From NCBI GenBank assembly GCA_017860725.1, contig JAGDMX010000002.1, positions 1 through 26,360 of the forward strand: a DNA stretch of 26,360 nucleotides. Reading direction: 5' to 3'. The notes beneath the pieces are model-generated. The model was given only the letters and a program-made list of their open reading frames with translations. It made no database searches and was not told the DNA's origin. Of this stretch, positions 21,469 to 26,360 are shown in pieces (the first letter of the stretch is position 1; each line of letters begins with the position of its first letter). The position numbers and the translations under genes were made by a program. This DNA comes from Chloroflexota bacterium. Its GTDB lineage: Bacteria; Chloroflexota; Anaerolineae; Anaerolineales; UBA4823.

Positions 21469-23730
21469 TTACTGCTCAGGAGCAGCTTTAACCTCGGGGC
21501 GGGTCATTGCGGCGGTATCGCCACCAATGTCGTCAAGGCTGTCATACAGGGTCTGTAAGACATACTGACCATTGTGAGCAAACGCACCAGGGTCTTTCTG
21601 CACCCACTGGTAGTTGTAGGCAGCTCGCAGCAAGCGCGGCGTCCACTGAGCGTAACCAGCCTCTTCGCCATTCACCTCACCATTGGCATCCGTATCCTCG
21701 AAGAAGTACGGATAGGCGGCCGGATCATAGAGAATAGCGGGAAGGCCTTGATCGGTGACGTAAGCCTGGATGGCTGCCAGCAGTGCCTCGTTCATCGTCT
21801 CAATCTCGCCGACGATGCCCTCGGTCGTATCGCCGTCGCCATCGAAGTCTACCGTGCTGATGCGGTACTTATCAGGTTCAGTGCCGCCATGGCAGGCTGC
21901 GCACTTATCGACATAGGGCAGTAATCCGTGCGGATCATGGCATTCAGAGCATACCTGGAAGCCCTGGACATGCATGTTGCGACCGTTGTACTCCTGGCCT
22001 TCGTACTGGTACATGCCCATGGCTTCATCGCCAAACAGCGAGGCGCCAGCAGCAAAGTAGTGCGGGTTGCGGAAGCGCAGGGTTGGCTCACCTTCAGCAT
22101 TCACAGGTACCTCATCCGGACCGGCATCGCCAATTGCCCGGTCGACACTGACGGTTGACTCGCGGCCCTGGTGGCAGAGCAAGCAGATGTTAGCATTAAC
22201 ATTCTCTTCTGCATCGGGGGCATTGAAGCTCAAGATCGCGCCGCTCGGGAATTTAACCTCGGCAACCGGGTAGTTCGCCGGCCAGTTAGCCTCGTCGTGG
22301 CAGGTGGAGCACATGAAGCCATTGGCCACATGAGCCGGGGTGTTCGCCCCAGATACGCCGTCACTCTGCTCGCCAGCGACTGCCAGGAACTCCGGCAGAC
22401 CTTCGGCGCTGTGGCACTTGGCACACCCACCAGGTACTTCGCCTTCCTCATCCCAGTGGCGGAAAGCTTCTTCAGAGCCGGCAAAGTGACCCTGATCGAT
22501 GCGATTGGCAGCCGTCAGGTCAACCTTGGTCGCCATCTCAGAAGCATTCAGATCCTCGATTGAGTCATACAGCAATTGGATGATGTATTTACCACCGTGT
22601 GCGTATGCTCCCGGATCCTTGGTCGCCATCTGGTAGTTGTAGGCAGCCTTGAGCAGGCGAGCGGTCCAGGTGCTGTAACGATTGTCTGAGATCGCTTCAT
22701 CTTCGGTGATCTGGCCATCTGTATTGGGATCGGTGAAGAAGTATGGATGAGTATCCGGATTGTAGCCAATCGGCGTGCCAACGACCTCGCTGGCATAGCT
22801 CTGGATACCAACCAACAGCAGATCACGCAGACCGGCGATCTCGTCGCGGATCGGCTCCGCCAGGTCGCCATCGCCGTCGTAGTCCACCATTGATCCGGTC
22901 ATGCGGATCTTCTGGATGTCTTCTACACTGGCGACACCCTCATGGCACACAGCGCACTGCTCAACCCTCAGTTCGAGTGTATGCTGGTCGTGGCAGCCAA
23001 CGCAGGTGTTGTAGCCTTCGACGTGATCGTTCTTCACATCGTAGGATTTACCTTCGTACTGGTAACCGCCCATCACGGTGCCGCCATACAGGGTAGCTCC
23101 GGCTGGGAAGTAGTGGATATTGATGAAGCCCAGATTGGCAGGTGGATCGCCGACCGGCTCACCAACTTTGTCAACTTCCTCAGTCAGGCCGAACTTCTCG
23201 ATAGCCTCATCGACCTGAACCTTGGAGGCGCGGCCCTGGTGGCAGACCATGCAGCGCGCTTCGGGGCCTAAGCCGGTAACGACTGCACCGGACGGGAAGG
23301 TCACTTCGGAAAGAGTCGCCGCGGCAGCATCGTGGCAGGCATGACATTGCACAGTTTCGCCCACCGGGACACCGACAGCTTCTGCTCCATTGACAAAATT
23401 GACATAGCCAGTTGTGCTGTGGCAGGTAGCGCAGCTAGCCGGGACTTCCGCGGGATCATCCTCATTCCAGTGCACGAATGCCTCTGCATCGACAGCATTA
23501 TGCGGTGAGTTAGCCCATTGTTCTTCGAATGGGACAACTTCCACAACTGGAGGTGGAGGGCAGGTTTCGCAGGTGGGGCAAGGCTCAGCCGTTGGACAGG
23601 CTTCTTGCACTGCCTCCTTTGCCTCATCTACCGCTGTCTCAGCTACCTCCGGTGCTGCGCCTGTGCAGGCTGCCATCGCCAAAGCCAGGAGCACCAGGAT
23701 AGCTCCGATCAGCAAATATTTATATTTCAT
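21469..23730 (-). CDS. Decahaem c-type cytochrome lipoprotein with internal duplication
   Basis: The product has 753 residues. ATG 23730 is chosen because GAGGAGA precedes it and a lipoprotein signal follows at once (ALAMAAC, lipid Cys22); ATG 23757 would add 9 residues. A Cys/Pro-rich stalk (about 45-62, with extra Cys) precedes ten CxxCH haem sites at 100, 129, 160, 243, 259, 436, 474, 516, 594 and 610. The five-haem unit is duplicated: CATCH/CAKCH, CHACH/CSTCH, CMVCH/CLLCH, CVGCH/CSECH, CAVCH/CAACH. Each half ends with a helical part containing KDPGA(Y/F)AH and LYDS. Each half also contains a DxDGDGD stretch and a full EF-hand-like loop (DPNTDGQITEDE at 334-345; DTDANGEVNGEE at 679-690). 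It is exported, lipid-anchored and probably carries electrons outside the membrane. The partner is unknown. Confidence 0.9.
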   Translation of the reverse strand: MKYKYLLIGAILVLLALAMAACTGAAPEVAETAVDEAKEAVQEACPTAEPCPTCETCPPPPVVEVVPFEEQWANSPHNAVDAEAFVHWNEDDPAEVPASCATCHSTTGYVNFVNGAEAVGVPVGETVQCHACHDAAAATLSEVTFPSGAVVTGLGPEARCMVCHQGRASKVQVDEAIEKFGLTEEVDKVGEPVGDPPANLGFINIHYFPAGATLYGGTVMGGYQYEGKSYDVKNDHVEGYNTCVGCHDQHTLELRVEQCAVCHEGVASVEDIQKIRMTGSMVDYDGDGDLAEPIRDEIAGLRDLLLVGIQSYASEVVGTPIGYNPDTHPYFFTDPNTDGQITEDEAISDNRYSTWTARLLKAAYNYQMATKDPGAYAHGGKYIIQLLYDSIEDLNASEMATKVDLTAANRIDQGHFAGSEEAFRHWDEEGEVPGGCAKCHSAEGLPEFLAVAGEQSDGVSGANTPAHVANGFMCSTCHDEANWPANYPVAEVKFPSGAILSFNAPDAEENVNANICLLCHQGRESTVSVDRAIGDAGPDEVPVNAEGEPTLRFRNPHYFAAGASLFGDEAMGMYQYEGQEYNGRNMHVQGFQVCSECHDPHGLLPYVDKCAACHGGTEPDKYRISTVDFDGDGDTTEGIVGEIETMNEALLAAIQAYVTDQGLPAILYDPAAYPYFFEDTDANGEVNGEEAGYAQWTPRLLRAAYNYQWVQKDPGAFAHNGQYVLQTLYDSLDDIGGDTAAMTRPEVKAAPEQ

Positions 23731-23983
23731 ACGACATTCTCCTCTCAATTTCTTCATAAGAGTTAATCAGGTTTGGATTGGAACTATCTGCAACTTTTAG
23801 ATTTAGCTTTCGCGCACCTCCTTCCTAAAAAGCAAGAACTAAGACCAGAAAAATAAAAAAATAACGGCTCACTATTTATCAGGTATTAACCATGCGCCGT
23901 CAGAAACTAGGCGTTATTATACTATATAATGAGTAATAGATTAGGGAGTAATCTCACAAGATAGATGTGACATTTTACATGTA
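23731..23983. other. AT-rich intergenic region upstream of the decahaem cytochrome gene
   Basis: This stretch is AT-rich and holds no ORF worth calling. On the minus strand TATAAT at about 23920-23915 could be a -10 box, but no good -35 is seen. TTTACATGTAAA (23974-23985) is a 12-bp palindrome close to the terminator. AGGAAGGAGGTG (minus, about 23826-23815) resembles a very strong ribosome binding site but has no start codon at a useful distance. Confidence 0.4.
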
Positions 23984-24014
23984 AACAGCCGGTAGGGATC
24001 ACCCACCGGCTGTT
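23984..24014 (-). terminator. Stem-loop terminator of the membrane multihaem cytochrome gene
   Basis: AACAGCCGGT and ACCGGCTGTT form a 10-bp perfect stem (23984-23993 with 24005-24014) with an 11-nt loop, 30 bp after the stop of the cytochrome gene. The T-run is poor (TTTACATG on the minus strand), so strength is uncertain. Confidence 0.6.
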
Positions 24015-24043
24015 GTGTACCACATTCCAAATAGCCAAGTATT

Positions 24044-25732
24044 TTACTCAGGCGCGCCGGCCTGTATCCATTGGATCATCAAATCCAGCTCCTCCGCAGT
24101 GAGCTGGGCGAAGTGCGGTGTGTCACCGCTCTGCTTCTGAACCAGCAGACTGTTTTGCGGATCCTGGACTGCGATGACCGGGCCATTTTGACTGCCCTCC
24201 ATCAGGCTAGCGTAAGATGTAACATTTAAACCCATCTGGCCATTTTCACCATGGCATACCCCGCATCGGGCGGTTAACATTGGACCAATGCTTTCTGTAT
24301 AGGTCAAAGCTTTCGGTCCTTCTGGAGAAGGGGTAGGCTCCGCTGGAAGCTGAGATTCTAGTACAGCTTTGAGCTTGGGAGCGTCAAATCCGGCATAAGT
24401 CCAAACACTGCCATGACAAGCACTGTTCGAGCAAAAGGAGGTGTTGCTGGTGCCGCCCGGGTCATCCATGGTATGACAACTGGCACAGGATTCGTTGTAA
24501 ACCAGGTGGTGCATAGTTATCCAGTTTTCGTTCAGATGAGAAGTTGGCTCAACCCCGCGGTTGATCTCCAGCTCGGCAACGAAATCGTTCGGTCCGGCGG
24601 TCACCGGAATGCTGTGGCACAGATTGCACTCAAGCCGGATCGCTTTGTTATCCTGATCCAGGTGCTTCCCGTCGTGGCAGCGGAAGCAGCCGGGAGAATT
24701 TTGATGGCCGATATTGTTAGGATGAGTGGTCCAGTCAGAGTTTTGCTCCGGGTAGACGCTGTTGGAATACGCATCCTGCAATACCTGGATTGCCTGGCTA
24801 ATCTTATCTTGATTCTCAGCGTAGTATTCAGGATAATAAGTCTGGTAATAGCCTTCCAGGCCGGCGATATGGTTCAACCCCATTTGCTGCGTCTCAAATA
24901 CACCGCTGTACAAAGCTACGGCCTGGCGGCGAATGTCGGGAATATCGCTGGAGATCTGACCGGTAGTGATCAATCCATCTATAGTTTCCTCAGGAGGGGT
25001 TACCAGGTGCGTGATCCGGTTATGGCAGGTGATGCAGTCCATCTCTTTCAGCTCATCCGGATTGATGGAGGCCGGATCGATACCACTTTCGATATCGATG
25101 TATTCCTTCACCGTACCATCCTCTAAAGTATATTTCACGTAAGGGATTTCTTGTTCTTCTGGATCGCTGGCGTAATAATAAATAGGATTTTCGATATGCC
25201 AGTGGATGCCTTTACCCAGCCCCTGGCGAGCACTTCCGCCACCGGTCTTCAGGCTGAGGTAGATATCTTCAGGTGTGTTAGCCTTATCATCTCCATAAGT
25301 TCGAATTCGTCTCAAGCTGTCATCTGAGAATTTCTCCGGAAAGTGGCACAGCTCACATGTTTCACGTGCCGGACGTAGATCATCGGCTCGGATAGGAAAC
25401 TCATAGGATTTAAAAGCTGTTTTCACTACATGCTTGAGATCGCCGGCTTTGCGGGTAATGCGGGTCGCAATAAAACCCTTGCCAATATGACAGTCAACAC
25501 ATGCAATCCGGGCGTGCGGAGAGGTTAAGTAGGCGGTATATTCCGGCGGCATGGTATGGCAGCTGGTGCCACAAAACTCTGGAGAGTTGGTGTATTCCCA
25601 GGTGTATGCGCCAGCAGTCAACAGTATCAATGTAAATACTCCTAATACCGCATAGGGAAGGACGCGCAACCATCTTGGTGTCCCCGCAGGGGGGAAAAAG
25701 AATAATTTTATCTTATGGAAAAATTTTTTCAC
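24044..25732 (-). CDS. Membrane-anchored multihaem c-type cytochrome, about nine haem sites
   Basis: The product has 562 residues from GTG 25732, with AGGAGGAG 4 nt upstream; no ATG gives the same N-terminus. A basic start and one membrane helix (about 24-45) anchor it as in NapC/NirT proteins. The next segment SPEFCGTSCHTMPPEY resembles the first NapC/NrfH haem, except the spacing is CX3CH (54-59). Standard CxxCH sites are at 78, 126, 233, 349, 369, 416 and 490. CSNSACH (434-440) is CX4CH. The last part (about 475-562) is a cytochrome c module like those fused to planctomycete-type proteins, with LTARCGVCHGENGQ and LDLMIQWIQAGAPE. It probably passes electrons between the quinone pool and extracytoplasmic cytochromes. 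Confidence 0.88.
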   Translation of the reverse strand: MKKFFHKIKLFFFPPAGTPRWLRVLPYAVLGVFTLILLTAGAYTWEYTNSPEFCGTSCHTMPPEYTAYLTSPHARIACVDCHIGKGFIATRITRKAGDLKHVVKTAFKSYEFPIRADDLRPARETCELCHFPEKFSDDSLRRIRTYGDDKANTPEDIYLSLKTGGGSARQGLGKGIHWHIENPIYYYASDPEEQEIPYVKYTLEDGTVKEYIDIESGIDPASINPDELKEMDCITCHNRITHLVTPPEETIDGLITTGQISSDIPDIRRQAVALYSGVFETQQMGLNHIAGLEGYYQTYYPEYYAENQDKISQAIQVLQDAYSNSVYPEQNSDWTTHPNNIGHQNSPGCFRCHDGKHLDQDNKAIRLECNLCHSIPVTAGPNDFVAELEINRGVEPTSHLNENWITMHHLVYNESCASCHTMDDPGGTSNTSFCSNSACHGSVWTYAGFDAPKLKAVLESQLPAEPTPSPEGPKALTYTESIGPMLTARCGVCHGENGQMGLNVTSYASLMEGSQNGPVIAVQDPQNSLLVQKQSGDTPHFAQLTAEELDLMIQWIQAGAPE

Positions 25733-25760
25733 TCAGCTCCTCCTGGCTAAACCCGCATGA

Positions 25761-25805
25761 AAATCATGTGATTTCCTGCACAAAATTATAATACAACGCA
25801 GGAAA
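25761..25805 (-). promoter_or_regulatory. Promoter-operator region of the membrane cytochrome gene
   Basis: On the minus strand a perfect TATAAT (25790-25785) lies inside an 8-bp inverted repeat, TTTCCTGC (25772-25779) and GCAGGAAA (25798-25805). A second inverted repeat AAATCA-TG-TGATTT (25761-25774) abuts it, 28 bp before the GTG start. No good -35 box is seen. The first repeat straddles the -10 box, so it is more likely a protein-binding operator than an RNA hairpin. The regulator is unknown. Confidence 0.4.
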
Positions 25806-25927
25806 ATTAAAATCTCCAAATCGCTGTGCTGGAAAAAGCTAACAGAATCCACGACCCGGAATCTGATCCTGGTAAAGCCTGAAACTCAGCAGAGGAAAGC
25901 TTGCCTTCTGAATAATATATCAACCGC

Positions 25928-26360
25928 CTACTGCTTAGCCCCTTCCTTGATCCAATTCAAGATGATCTGGATTTCAGCATCTGGTAATTTTCCGGCCGGC
26001 GGCATCAGGGCACCCAGTGTCTGTGTGCCAAGTAATTTCTGAGCAAGCAGACTATTGTCTATATCTCCTGGAATGATCACAGGTGCATTTTCACCAGTTG
26101 ACATTGCTTTCTCATAGCTTGTTCCATCCCAGCCACCCGAAGCGCCATGACACATATTGCACCTGGCTGCTAAAACAGGTAAGATATCCCGGTCAAACGA
26201 CAAAGCAGCCGGTGCGCTCGTTTCTACAGGGGTCGCGATAGCTGAGGGGGTTGCGGTAGGTGTCAGTACCTCATCTGATCTCAACTTACGGATGAAGGTA
26301 ACCAGTTGCTGGATTTGTTCCCCGGATAAGATATCGCCCCAACCGATCATCGCTGTAGCT
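25928..26360 (-). CDS. Two-domain c-type cytochrome, N-terminus outside window
   Basis: The frame is open to the right edge; ATG 26350 is internal, because codons before it continue as ATAM and the first visible part is the tail of a class I cytochrome c (MIGWGDILSGEQIQQLVTFI, with a candidate Met haem ligand). A Thr/Pro/Ala-rich linker follows. A second domain has CNMCH (26161-26147) and a C-terminal LMPPAGKLPDAE with another candidate Met ligand. The second domain resembles the C-terminal module of the neighbouring multihaem cytochrome (ARCxxCHG, NxPVI, NSLLxQK, Gly-Ala-rich end). The 195 bp after its stop contain no clear terminator. It is probably exported and part of the same electron-transfer chain. 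Confidence 0.85.
   Translation of the reverse strand, partial: ATAMIGWGDILSGEQIQQLVTFIRKLRSDEVLTPTATPSAIATPVETSAPAALSFDRDILPVLAARCNMCHGASGGWDGTSYEKAMSTGENAPVIIPGDIDNSLLAQKLLGTQTLGALMPPAGKLPDAEIQIILNWIKEGAKQ

Noticed and set aside
23815..23826. Strong ribosome-binding-site-like AGGAAGGAGGTG on the minus strand
   Set aside because: No ATG, GTG or TTG at a proper distance; the GTG that overlaps it stops after four codons.
24413..25126. 237-residue plus-strand ORF
   Set aside because: Fully opposite the multihaem cytochrome gene, whose haem motifs prove the minus-strand frame; no protein family features.

Overview
The window looks like chromosomal DNA of a Chloroflexota bacterium, probably an Anaerolineae relative. 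This is inferred from gene content, not from a marker-gene search: an FMN-riboswitch-controlled RibXYZ-type flavin ABC transporter, a dnaB / DnaD-like / DnaC-like replication cluster, large multihaem c-type cytochromes and an nSTAND1-WD40 protein. Start codons are mixed (ATG, GTG and several well-supported TTG), usually with clear GGAGG-type ribosome binding sites. No rRNA, tRNA, CRISPR array, insertion sequence or integrase is visible.

Region 1 (1-4871, minus strand) is the accessory part. A promoter with a perfect TTGACA box drives a structured leader that contains an 18-codon ORF with a very strong ribosome binding site. Next comes a CHAT protease-SIR2 fusion gene, then, 11 bp later, an nSTAND1 ATPase-transmembrane-coiled coil-WD40 protein that runs off the left edge. 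It has the architecture of an NTP-dependent biological conflict (antiphage or cell-suicide) cassette: sensor/switch plus a two-warhead effector. Just upstream is a nicotinamidase/isochorismatase-like hydrolase gene (4880-5926), then an FTR1/EfeU-type iron permease (6030-6857).

Region 2 (7038-11221, minus) is a replication cluster: dnaB helicase, a DnaD-domain protein and an unusual protein with two DnaC/IstB-type ATPase modules in tandem. A BFN-domain (DUF151) protein with its own promoter and terminator lies upstream. Divergent from it is an orphan OmpR-type regulator with a degenerate receiver (11426-12085).

Region 3 (12128-17039, minus) is mainly housekeeping: argS, a cyclic-2,3-diphosphoglycerate-synthetase-like GTPase, an orphan beta-class DNA methyltransferase and rpsT (S20, TTG start).

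Region 4 (17190-21454, plus) starts with a dispersed-type palindromic repeat. A consensus promoter, FMN riboswitch and terminator follow, then ribX-ribY-ribZ-like flavin uptake genes and a secreted membrane-anchored zinc-ribbon protein. A 21-bp perfect inverted repeat serves as bidirectional terminator.

Region 5 (21469-26360, minus) encodes three extracytoplasmic c-type cytochromes: a 10-haem lipoprotein built by internal duplication and carrying EF-hand-like loops, a membrane-anchored cytochrome with about nine haem sites (some with non-standard spacing), and a partial two-domain cytochrome cut by the right edge. Together they suggest an anaerobic or microaerobic respiratory electron-transfer module.
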